This document shows positions 1 to 6,195 of a stretch of 6,195 nt of DNA, in pieces. Location: contig CAIYYW010000159.1 in NCBI GenBank assembly GCA_903930515.1, positions 1-6,195 on the forward strand. Reading direction: 5' to 3'. The notes under the pieces were generated by a model, which was not told the DNA's origin, searched no databases, and saw only the letters and a program-made list of their open reading frames with translations. Every line of letters begins with the position of its first letter. Positions within the stretch are counted from its first letter, which is position 1. The stretch comes from an uncultured delta proteobacterium (lineage in GTDB: Bacteria; RBG-13-61-14; DRUE01). Both the position numbers and the translations under genes were made by a program.

Positions 1-1
1 T

Positions 2-76
2 TCGGCAAGCTCACCGCAGGAAGGCGGCGCGCACAGTCTCAGGGGCTTTGTTGCGGTAAAGGCGGAATCCCGATAA
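2..76 (+). CDS. Possible 3' end of an upstream gene (partial)
   Basis: This frame is open from the window edge and ends at TAA 74-76, giving a 24-residue tail that finishes VAVKAESR. The 14-bp gap to the next start would suit an operon neighbour. No family can be recognised from so little. Another frame also runs in from the edge and stops at TAA 57-59, and the frame of the next gene is open through 1-90 too, so which one is coding (if any) cannot be decided inside the window. Confidence 0.22.
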   Translation, partial: SASSPQEGGAHSLRGFVAVKAESR

Positions 77-90
77 AATCGCAAGGACTG

Positions 91-2553
91 ATGAGAAGAG
101 GGAAAGCATTTTGGGCCGGATTTTTCCTGGTGTCGCTGGTATTGCTGATGCTGGAGATTTTGATCACGCGGATATTTTCTCTGATCCTCTGGCACAACCT
201 GGCATACCTGGTAATCAGCCTGGCCTTGCTCGGGATCGGCGCGGCCGGTGTCTGGGACAGCCTGTTCCAGTCACGGCAAAGGCGGATCAACCCGGGCTGG
301 TTTTCAGTCCTGTCCGGGATGGCGATGCTTTTGGTTTTCCGCCTGATCGGGAGCTGGGAATTTCAGTTTGGCTGGGCCGGATTATTTTATTTGGTTTTTA
401 GTTCAATCCTGATCTTCTTTCCGTTCTTTTTTATCGGGCTGATTTTAGTCCGGGTATTTTCCGAACAGGCGGATCAAATCGGGAGCGTTTACGCGATCAA
501 CCTGGTCGGGTCGGGCGTGGGCGTGATTGTGGCGCTGTTGGTTTTAAAGCCGTTGGGGATGCCCAAGGCATTGGTATTAGCCGGGCTGGTCCTGGGAATG
601 GCGGGTTTTTTGTTCAGCCTGAAATCCAGCCGGGGGCTTTTGGCGGTCTCATTGATCTGGATCCTTTTCAGCGTGAGCGGATTTTTCTGGGCGGAAAGAT
701 GGTTCCGGTTCCAGGTCACGGACACCAAGAGCTTGGGCAAATTCCAGGAATTCTGGCCGGATTTCAAATTGGAATTTTCCAGATGGGACCCGCTGGGGCG
801 GGTGGACGCCTTTTCCAGCTCGCGCGCCTGGCTCTCATTTGAAAACGAGAAACACTTTTACCGCGGCCTGACCATTGACGGCGCGGCTGACACCACCCTG
901 ATCAGTTTTAAGGATCAGCTTGATCAAAGCCGTTTTTTTTCCGGCAGCGAATACGGCCAGTCATTTTTGCTTTTGGGCCGGGTCCCGGATCAAGTTTTGG
1001 TGATCGGGGTTGGGGGCGCGCCGGATGTGGAGGCGGGCCTTTATTTTAAGAGCAAGAAAGTGACCGGGGTTGAGGTTAACGGGAGCGTGTTGGATGCGGT
1101 TCGGAAATTTCTGCCGGAGATCGCCAATGACCGCCGGGTGGAGCTGGTCAAGTCGGATGGCAGGAGCTATGTTGCGCGGAGCGACCAGGTCTTTGACATC
1201 ATCCAGATCAGCGGGGTGGACACGATTTCGGCCTTGGAATGGGGAGCATATCTTCAGGCGGAGAATTATATCCATACGGTTGAGGCGTATCGGGAATATC
1301 TCAAGCATCTGTCGGAAGACGGGATTTTGAGCATCGGGTTGGGTGAAATGCATCCGCCCCGGAATATGATCCGGGCCTGCGTGCTGGTGGTGGAGGCGAT
1401 GCGGGAGATGGGGATTGCGGATCCGGAGGACAAGATTCTCCTGATCCAGCAGGCCCAATATTTGCAGTTGCTGGCTCGGAAGAAATCTTTTTCAGCCGGG
1501 GAGATGGATCGGTACCGGAGTCTGATGGAGGAAAGCGGTCTGAGCACGCCGGTGAATTTTGAGTTCAGGTATTTGTTCAACCAGCGGGCGGATTTGTTGG
1601 TTCGGTATGGGCCGGGGCTGGGCAAGGCGGATGACGATTTTGTCAAGTTTTTTAAGGCGGTGAAGGCGGGTCGGGAAAAGAATTTTGTCCGGGATTATGC
1701 TTTTGACATCAGCTCGGTTACGGATGACCGTCCGTTTTTCTATAAGTATTATTACTGGCCGTTCCTGAGTTTTTCCCGGGAAGCCTTTGCCGGGCCGGTC
1801 CTGTGGGCGCAATTTTTGGAAGCGGTGATTTTCGCGGCGATTTTTATTTTGCTGCCGCTGTTATGGCTGCGGAAAAAATCCCTTCCCGGACATCCCCCCT
1901 CTCCCGGTCGCCCTGTCCTCAAGGGAGAGGTGGAAGGGATTTCCGTCCGCCAGGGGGACGGAACCCTGAATCGGGTCTGGTTTTTCTTTTTCATCGGGCT
2001 GGGCTATATGATGATTGAAATCCCGTTGATCCAGCGGTTTGCTTTGTATTTGGGCCATCCGACTTACGCGATGGGGCTGGTGCTCGGGGTTTTGCTGGTT
2101 TTCTCCGGCCTGGGCAGTTGGCTGTTCCAGAAATTCTTCCGGGGCAAAGGCTGGCTGATCTGGGTTTCAGTGGCCGGGATTATCGCGATCAATGTCCTGG
2201 CGATGATATTGGCGCCGACCCTGCTGGCGCGGTCTATTTCCCAATCGTTCCTGGCGCGCGCCCTGATCACATCGGCCTGGACCGCCTTGCTCGGGATTTT
2301 TATGGGCATTCCGTTTCCGGCCGGGATCAGCCGGCTGGAGCAATCCCGGCCCGGCCTGGTTCCGTGGGCCTGGGCGGTGAATATCTCGGCGTCGGTGGTG
2401 AGTTCCATTCTGGCGGTGATGCTGGCGATGAGTTTGGGTTTTAAGCTGGTTTCCGCGCTCGCGGGTGTTTGCTATCTGCTGGCCGGGATTTGCTTTTTAT
2501 TCATCGGCGTTCCCAAAAGCGATAAAAGCGGACCGGCATCCTCAAACCGATGA
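91..2553 (+). CDS. Polytopic membrane protein with spermidine-synthase-like domain
   Basis: This is an 820-residue inner-membrane protein in three parts. About six hydrophobic helices fill residues 7-200. A soluble Rossmann domain spans about 205-560. Five or six more helices lie at about 570-595 and 630-810. The Rossmann domain has the nucleotide-binding loop VLVIGVGGAPDV (302-313), an acidic ribose-type ligand E328 in GVEVN, SDGR at 355-358, and the family-like AENYIHTVEAYREYL stretch. The C-terminal block has LGYMMIEIPLIQRF and IPFPAG, typical of membrane-fused spermidine-synthase-like proteins. In place of the catalytic DSSDP-type motif, after FDII (368-371) it reads QISGVDT (372-378), so aminopropyl transfer is doubtful; the substrate is unknown. 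The start at 91 has a weak AAGGA (83-87) only three bases upstream. No other ATG, GTG or TTG occurs in frame between 1 and 90, but that frame is open to the window edge, so an earlier start outside cannot be excluded. The gene overlaps the next one by four bases. Confidence 0.88.
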   Translation: MRRGKAFWAGFFLVSLVLLMLEILITRIFSLILWHNLAYLVISLALLGIGAAGVWDSLFQSRQRRINPGWFSVLSGMAMLLVFRLIGSWEFQFGWAGLFYLVFSSILIFFPFFFIGLILVRVFSEQADQIGSVYAINLVGSGVGVIVALLVLKPLGMPKALVLAGLVLGMAGFLFSLKSSRGLLAVSLIWILFSVSGFFWAERWFRFQVTDTKSLGKFQEFWPDFKLEFSRWDPLGRVDAFSSSRAWLSFENEKHFYRGLTIDGAADTTLISFKDQLDQSRFFSGSEYGQSFLLLGRVPDQVLVIGVGGAPDVEAGLYFKSKKVTGVEVNGSVLDAVRKFLPEIANDRRVELVKSDGRSYVARSDQVFDIIQISGVDTISALEWGAYLQAENYIHTVEAYREYLKHLSEDGILSIGLGEMHPPRNMIRACVLVVEAMREMGIADPEDKILLIQQAQYLQLLARKKSFSAGEMDRYRSLMEESGLSTPVNFEFRYLFNQRADLLVRYGPGLGKADDDFVKFFKAVKAGREKNFVRDYAFDISSVTDDRPFFYKYYYWPFLSFSREAFAGPVLWAQFLEAVIFAAIFILLPLLWLRKKSLPGHPPSPGRPVLKGEVEGISVRQGDGTLNRVWFFFFIGLGYMMIEIPLIQRFALYLGHPTYAMGLVLGVLLVFSGLGSWLFQKFFRGKGWLIWVSVAGIIAINVLAMILAPTLLARSISQSFLARALITSAWTALLGIFMGIPFPAGISRLEQSRPGLVPWAWAVNISASVVSSILAVMLAMSLGFKLVSALAGVCYLLAGICFLFIGVPKSDKSGPASSNR
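1876..1963. repeat. Double palindromic element inside the coding sequence
   Basis: Two hairpin-forming units lie back to back. The first pairs AAATCCCTTCC (1876-1886) with GGAAGGGATTT (1932-1942), 11 of 11, and inside it CCTCTCCC (1898-1905) with GGGAGAGG (1923-1930), 8 of 8, with a 17-base loop and an 11-base bulge on the left side. The second pairs TTCCGTCC (1941-1948) with GGACGGAA (1956-1963), 8 of 8, around a 7-base loop. The two units share bases 1941-1942. The frame stays open, and residues 596-625 become a Pro/Gly/charged linker between a membrane helix and the C-terminal membrane block. The sequence resembles the CCTCTCCC...GGGAGAGG palindromic repeats scattered in many bacterial genomes; membership of such a family is an inference. 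Confidence 0.6.
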
Positions 2554-4214
2554 GCATCTCCCAAAAAAAGAAAAAATATATCCAGCGCCGCTATCCGCAA
2601 CACGCGCTCCGGGAGTCGGGATTGGATCCGGCAAAAAAATCCGGGCCCGGAAAGGCGGCGGGAAAAAATTCCGAAGCGCGGCTGAAAATTGTTATGGCCG
2701 GCTTGATTTTCTGCTTGGCCGTGATCGCATATCTTCCCGGAATCAAAAACGGCTTTATCTATGACGACAAGTTCCAGATCCTGCGCAACCCGCAGGTCAC
2801 GGGCGACCGGCCGGTATCCGAGATTTTTGCCCGCGAGTTTTACCGGACCTCGGAGGGGAAAAGCCCGTATTACCGGCCGCTGGTTAATTTGAGTTATCGG
2901 CTGGATTATGGGGTATGGAAAGACAATCCGCTCGGCTATCATCTGACCAATATCATAATCCACGGACTGGTTTCGGTGTTGGTTTTCCTGTGCCTGTTGA
3001 CCTGGTTAAAAAAATACCGGACCGCCGCGGCCGCGGGTTTGATCTTCGCGCTTCATCCGGCGCACACCCAATCGGTGTCCTGGATTTCGGGCCGGACCGA
3101 TTTGCTCTCCAGCCTGTTTGTATTACTGGCCGTATATTTCTATCTCCGGGCGCAGGAGCGGGACGGGAAATGGAATTGGAAATGGTTCGGGTTATCGCTG
3201 ACCGCGTTTCTGCCCGCGCTCCTTTGCAAGGAAGTGGCGGTAACGGCTTTGGTCCTGATCGCGCTGCTGGATTTCGGCAAGGCAACAAAAATCAAAGCAA
3301 TGTTTCAGGCCCGTCGGATTTTTGCTTACGCGGGTTGGATCGGAATAATCCTGATATACTTTTTGATCCGGCTCAAAGTATTGGGTTTCCTGGTCGGATA
3401 CCAGGCGGGGTCGCCCGTGGAATGGTATTACCGGAACCTGAATGATCTGTCCCGGCTGGCCACGGTTTTCAAGGTTTACGGATATTATTTGCAAACCCTG
3501 CTCGCTCCGATCCACCTCAGCTTTGAGTCTAAAATGCCGGTGTCCGGCTCCTGGCTGGATCCGTATTTAGCCGCAAGCGCGACCGCGGTTTTGCTCCTGT
3601 CGGGGGTTGGAATAATATCGCTGAAATATTTTCCGGAATTGGCGGTCGCGGTCTTCTGGTTTTTGGTCACCTTGCTGCCGGTTTCAAATATTTTCCCGGG
3701 CCGCGAGCTGGCAATGGAGCATCTGCTTTATCTTCCCAGCGTAGGTTTTTGCCTGGGAGCGGCTTTGGCTTTAGAGTATCTTGATCAAGGAATCGGGCGA
3801 AGCAGGAATCTGATCCGGGCTTGCCTGGGAATCATCCTGGCTGGTTTCCTTGCGCTCACCGGGATCCGGCAGGCGGTATGGAAGGATGAGGTTTCGTTCT
3901 GGAAGGATGCTGCGATCAAGGCCCCGCTGAAAAGAAGGCCCTGGTATAACCTGGGGGGCAGGCTCAAGGACCGGGGGGATGAGGGGTTTGCGCTTCGCTG
4001 CTGGACGCTCGCGGAGCAGGCCGAGCCGGATAACCCGGAGGTCCATAACAATCTGGGCGCGGCGCTTCTGGAGCGGGGCGAGATTGATCCGGCGGTCCGG
4101 GAATTTCAGGAGGCCTTGAGGTTGAATCCGAACCATCCGCGCGCCAAGATTAACCTGGAAACCGCGCTGAACTTAAAATTGAGGACTGGTCCTGAAAACG
4201 CGGTTCAGCCTTGA
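2550..4214 (+). CDS. TMTC-like membrane protein (putative GT-C glycosyltransferase) with TPRs
   Basis: This 554-residue protein starts with a Lys-rich cytoplasmic-type tail (1-45), followed by about ten hydrophobic helices (roughly 47-64, 132-153, 186-200, 213-240, 258-275, 340-358, 364-382, 391-410 and 420-440, plus a weaker one near 158-175). It ends in a soluble tail with two tetratricopeptide repeats (about 460-540, e.g. HNNLGAALLERGEIDPAVRE). The acidic pair Y71-D72-D73 just after the first helix, and the LHPAHTQSVSWISGRTDLL stretch (168-186), match bacterial relatives of eukaryotic TMTC O-mannosyltransferases. In GT-C enzymes such a DD pair in the first outer loop is catalytic. A glycosyltransferase using a lipid-linked sugar, acting on the periplasmic side, is therefore inferred; donor and acceptor are unknown. 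The ATG overlaps the previous stop (ATGA 2550-2553) and has no good ribosome binding site of its own, which suggests translational coupling. Only two TPRs are present, fewer than in eukaryotic TMTCs. Confidence 0.85.
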   Translation: MSISQKKKKYIQRRYPQHALRESGLDPAKKSGPGKAAGKNSEARLKIVMAGLIFCLAVIAYLPGIKNGFIYDDKFQILRNPQVTGDRPVSEIFAREFYRTSEGKSPYYRPLVNLSYRLDYGVWKDNPLGYHLTNIIIHGLVSVLVFLCLLTWLKKYRTAAAAGLIFALHPAHTQSVSWISGRTDLLSSLFVLLAVYFYLRAQERDGKWNWKWFGLSLTAFLPALLCKEVAVTALVLIALLDFGKATKIKAMFQARRIFAYAGWIGIILIYFLIRLKVLGFLVGYQAGSPVEWYYRNLNDLSRLATVFKVYGYYLQTLLAPIHLSFESKMPVSGSWLDPYLAASATAVLLLSGVGIISLKYFPELAVAVFWFLVTLLPVSNIFPGRELAMEHLLYLPSVGFCLGAALALEYLDQGIGRSRNLIRACLGIILAGFLALTGIRQAVWKDEVSFWKDAAIKAPLKRRPWYNLGGRLKDRGDEGFALRCWTLAEQAEPDNPEVHNNLGAALLERGEIDPAVREFQEALRLNPNHPRAKINLETALNLKLRTGPENAVQP

Positions 4215-4229
4215 AAAATCCTCGGCCAT

Positions 4230-4257
4230 TTGACCCTGTTTTTTAAAGTGAAATAAT
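4230..4257 (+). promoter_or_regulatory. Candidate sigma70-type promoter
   Basis: TTGACC (4230-4235, five of six to TTGACA) and AATAAT (4252-4257, five of six to TATAAT) are separated by 16 bases. They lie in the only sizeable gap of the window, 31 bases upstream of the next ATG. The surrounding stretch is AT-rich compared with the genes. This would start a new transcript for the enolase-superfamily gene and lipoprotein, but no operator or terminator is visible to support it. Confidence 0.42.
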
Positions 4258-4276
4258 TGAGGCCAAACCGAGAATT

Positions 4277-4283
4277 GAGGAGG
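4277..4283 (+). promoter_or_regulatory. Strong ribosome binding site
   Basis: GAGGAGG sits five bases before the ATG at 4289. It is a near-ideal Shine-Dalgarno sequence and fixes the start of the enolase-superfamily gene. It contrasts with the weak or absent sites before the other complete genes here, suggesting this protein is made at a higher level. Confidence 0.8.
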
Positions 4284-4288
4284 ATAAA

Positions 4289-5422
4289 ATGAAGATCGTG
4301 GAGGTAAATGCCTGGCTGTGTCACTATCCGCTTCCGGCCACTTTCTGGCCGACCTGGATTCCGGGGTTCCCGCAAACCCGGAACACCTGCCTGATCGTGT
4401 CGCTCAAGACCGACGAGGGGATTGAGGGATACGCCGCGGGGGTGGGGATTTTGGACGAGGCCAAGTCGCTGGTGGCTTTGCTCAAGCCGTTTTTATTGAA
4501 CCGGGATCCGTTCCAGGTGGAGGACACCTTGAAGATGTTGAGAAGCGCGCTCTTTCTGGGATACCGGGCCTGGTTTGTGGAGGTGGCGCTTTGGGACATT
4601 ATCGGCAAGTCCTGCGGCAAGCCGATTTATCAATTGCTGGGCGGAGGTCCGGACAAACTTACGGCCTATTGCTCCACCGGGGAAATGCATCCTCCGGAGA
4701 AGCGGGTGGAGGAAGTCTTGAAGCTCCGGGAGATGGGGTTCAAGGCGGTTAAGCTCCGGGTCAAGGCGATGGAGATGAAGGATGACATCTTGCTGGTGGA
4801 GAAGGTGCGGAAGGCGGTGGGGGACGATTTCACGCTGATGGTTGACGCGAACCAGGGCTGGCCGATCCACGCGTTCGGGGCGTATCCACGCTGGAGTTTG
4901 AAGCGGGCGATGGAGACGGCGCGCGCGTATGAGGAGTTGAAGGTGCGCTGGCTGGAAGAGCCTTTGTTCAAGACCGACTACCAGGGTTATGCGCAATTGA
5001 GACAGAGCACCACGGTTCCGATCGCGGGGGGAGAATTCAATGTTGACCTTTCCGAGTTCCGGGACCTGATTGAGCAGGAATGTCTGGATATAGTCCAGCC
5101 GGATGTGACCATCTGCACCGGGATCCTGAACGGGAAGAAAGTCGCGGGAATGGCCGAGGCGCATAACCTGGAATTCAGCCCGCACACCTGGACCAACGGT
5201 TTGGGGTTCGCGGCCAACCTCCAGTTGATGGCCTGCACGCCGATCTGTTCTTATTGCGAGTTCCCGTTTGAGCCGCCGGGATGGGTGCCGGAGGCCCGGG
5301 ACTTTATGCTTGCCGAGCCGTTTAAGATTGATAAAGACGGCTTGGTTAAAGTCCCGAATAAGCCCGGGCTGGGGATTGAGCTGGATTTTGACCGGATAAA
5401 AAAATGCGGGGAGCAACTCTAG
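4289..5422 (+). CDS. Mandelate racemase/muconate lactonizing-type enolase-superfamily enzyme
   Basis: This 377-residue protein has the usual length and layout: an N-terminal capping domain (about 1-115) and a (beta/alpha)7-beta barrel. Predicted Mg2+ ligands are D186 (VDANQGW), E223 (WLEEP) and E249 (AGGE). The acid/base dyad is D272 (VQPD) and H299 (SPHTW); the E-to-E and D-to-H spacings of 26 and 27 residues equal those of mandelate racemase. On the second barrel strand the expected KxK is K155-L156-R157. An 11-residue insertion follows the first metal ligand (about 192-205, with Pro, Trp and His). The metal ligands and dyad indicate abstraction of the proton next to a carboxylate. A sugar-acid dehydratase or a racemase/epimerase in the cytoplasm is likely, but the substrate cannot be read from the sequence, and no sugar transporter or aldolase lies nearby. 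The start has a strong Shine-Dalgarno site and a candidate promoter upstream. The lipoprotein gene begins 16 bases after the stop. Confidence 0.9.
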   Translation: MKIVEVNAWLCHYPLPATFWPTWIPGFPQTRNTCLIVSLKTDEGIEGYAAGVGILDEAKSLVALLKPFLLNRDPFQVEDTLKMLRSALFLGYRAWFVEVALWDIIGKSCGKPIYQLLGGGPDKLTAYCSTGEMHPPEKRVEEVLKLREMGFKAVKLRVKAMEMKDDILLVEKVRKAVGDDFTLMVDANQGWPIHAFGAYPRWSLKRAMETARAYEELKVRWLEEPLFKTDYQGYAQLRQSTTVPIAGGEFNVDLSEFRDLIEQECLDIVQPDVTICTGILNGKKVAGMAEAHNLEFSPHTWTNGLGFAANLQLMACTPICSYCEFPFEPPGWVPEARDFMLAEPFKIDKDGLVKVPNKPGLGIELDFDRIKKCGEQL

Positions 5423-5438
5423 GCGCGGTCCAACCAAA

Positions 5439-6158
5439 ATGAAAAAAATATTTTTACTCCTGATTTGGTTTTTGCTGACCGGGGCGTCTTGCAAGCGGAA
5501 TTTGTCTCCAACCCGCGGGCCGGCAAATCCGGCGTTGGAACCGGAGCCGCCCCTGTCCATGATCCATCCGGACCAGACCTTGCAGCCGAGCCGTCCCAGC
5601 CTTCCCTGGACTTTTGAGATGGCGATGATCAATCTTGACGGCAAGGGCGTAATCATCACCTACGCGGACGGCGATACCAGGCGGGTGGATCAATACCAAG
5701 GCCTGGGCAAAGACAGGAAAATTCAGTCCATCACCATCATCACCAAAGACGCGGTTTACGGCCTGAACCCGGAGAACAAGACGGTGATCAAACTTCCGCC
5801 CAACCCGGAAAGAGCGGGCGATCAGGACAATCCGCAGGCGATGGTGGAATGGAAGACGATTTCCGGGCAGTGGATGAGATTGCCGGGGGTGAAGATCAGC
5901 GAGCGCGGGAGCGAGCAATGGGAGGGGACGGAGTTAAAAGTGTATCGGGTGAGCAACCCGGAGCAAAGCTGGTCGGATTATTATTTGACCGGCGAAAATG
6001 TCATCAAGCGGATCGTGGACTATAATGGGGAGGGCGCTCAGGTGAATGACACGCGGCTGGAACTCCAGTTCGGGCCTTTGCCCGCGGGTATTTTTGACAT
6101 ACCCCCTGACTACCGGATTGAAAATCGGACGGAAAAAGGGGATACTCTAAGCAAATAA
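5439..6158 (+). CDS. Lipoprotein, possibly LolA/DUF4412-like
   Basis: This 239-residue protein begins with a short lipoprotein signal: KK, a hydrophobic run at 4-13, and the lipobox TGASC with the lipidated cysteine at C18. The -3 residue is Gly rather than the usual Leu, but it fits the permissive PROSITE-type pattern. The residue after Cys is Lys, not Asp, which in enterobacterial rules favours the outer membrane. A Pro-rich linker (about 22-55) leads to a region of alternating short strands, with ITIITKDAVYGLNPENKTV and, near the C-terminus, IFDIPPDYR. This pattern (a residue of use measured on a probe, a 'resistant' Lys/Tyr strand, then F-x-I-P-P-x-Y) recalls LolA/LolB-like and DUF4412 periplasmic proteins that bind lipid or lipoprotein cargo; the match is by eye and weak. 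Sixteen bases separate it from the enolase-superfamily gene, and no clear Shine-Dalgarno site precedes its ATG. A functional tie between the two is not evident. Confidence 0.78.
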   Translation: MKKIFLLLIWFLLTGASCKRNLSPTRGPANPALEPEPPLSMIHPDQTLQPSRPSLPWTFEMAMINLDGKGVIITYADGDTRRVDQYQGLGKDRKIQSITIITKDAVYGLNPENKTVIKLPPNPERAGDQDNPQAMVEWKTISGQWMRLPGVKISERGSEQWEGTELKVYRVSNPEQSWSDYYLTGENVIKRIVDYNGEGAQVNDTRLELQFGPLPAGIFDIPPDYRIENRTEKGDTLSK

Positions 6159-6173
6159 CTTGCCTAAAAGAGC

Positions 6174-6181
6174 AAAGGAGG
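6174..6181 (+). promoter_or_regulatory. Strong ribosome binding site of the next gene
   Basis: AAAGGAGG lies six bases before the ATG at 6188 and starts 15 bases after the lipoprotein stop. The short gap with no terminator suggests the next gene is in the same transcript. Confidence 0.7.
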
Positions 6182-6187
6182 AATTAG

Positions 6188-6195
6188 ATGAAGAA
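6188..6195 (+). CDS. Start of a downstream gene (partial)
   Basis: Only ATG AAG AA is in the window (Met-Lys, then a third codon beginning AA). The perfect Shine-Dalgarno site and spacing make the start believable. The basic first residues would fit a signal peptide, but nothing more can be said. Confidence 0.6.

Noticed and set aside
111-401. 96-codon + strand open frame inside the first gene
   Set aside because: It overlaps conserved membrane helices of the larger gene in another frame and shows no independent start signal.
933-940. Run of eight T as a possible frameshift or assembly error
   Set aside because: The frame remains open and protein features continue normally on both sides.
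1342-1359. GEMHPP peptide and GAAATGCATCC shared with 4679-4696
   Set aside because: The same six residues occur in the spermidine-synthase-like and enolase-superfamily proteins (residues 418-423 and 131-136), but flanking sequence is unrelated and the folds differ; chance is the simplest explanation.
961-1458. 165-codon open frame on the minus strand
   Set aside because: It is antisense to the Rossmann domain of the spermidine-synthase-like protein; it has no domain signature or ribosome binding site.
4221-4272. CTCGG (4221-4225) and CCGAG (4268-4272) inverted repeat as a terminator or operator
   Set aside because: Only five base pairs around a 42-base spacer, with no T-run after it; too weak to call.
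4493-5659. 388-codon open frame on the minus strand
   Set aside because: It lies almost wholly antisense to the clearly conserved enolase-superfamily gene, has a basic, low-complexity composition typical of GC-biased shadows, and shows no recognisable motif.

Overview
The window carries four complete genes and the first codons of a fifth, all on the + strand. I see no RNA genes, CRISPR array, transposase or integrase. The DNA is moderately GC-rich. Strong purine-rich ribosome binding sites (GAGGAGG, AAAGGAGG), a lipoprotein signal and densely packed genes point to a Gram-negative, diderm bacterium. The style fits an uncultured lineage such as Omnitrophota or another PVC/Desulfobacterota-type group. 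That placement is a low-confidence guess; the sequence has no marker gene.

Region 1 (1-2553): a possible tail of an upstream gene, then an 820-residue polytopic membrane protein. Its central Rossmann domain belongs to the spermidine-synthase-like superfamily and sits between two blocks of membrane helices. The usual catalytic DSSDP-type motif of aminopropyltransferases is absent, so polyamine synthesis is unlikely. Inside the gene, an 88-bp stretch made of two adjacent imperfect palindromes encodes a low-complexity cytoplasmic-type linker. It looks like a dispersed palindromic repeat captured in frame.

Region 2 (2550-4214): a 554-residue membrane protein resembling the TMTC/GT-C glycosyltransferase group, with two C-terminal TPR repeats. 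It overlaps the first gene by the 4-base ATGA junction, so the two are very probably translated together. Working together on an envelope lipid-linked or glycan substrate is an inference from this coupling only.

Region 3 (4215-6195): a 74-bp gap with a plausible sigma70-type promoter leads to a mandelate-racemase-subgroup enolase-superfamily enzyme (probably an acid-sugar dehydratase or racemase). It is followed 16 bp later by a lipoprotein with a LolA/DUF4412-like look, and then by a new gene beginning at 6188. This second set looks like a separate transcription unit, and its genes have no obvious pathway link to the first pair.

I do not find a clear new multi-gene system. The most interesting items are the in-frame palindromic element, the spermidine-synthase-like fold lacking the catalytic aspartate, its translational coupling to a TMTC-like protein, and the KxR variant active site in the enolase-superfamily gene.
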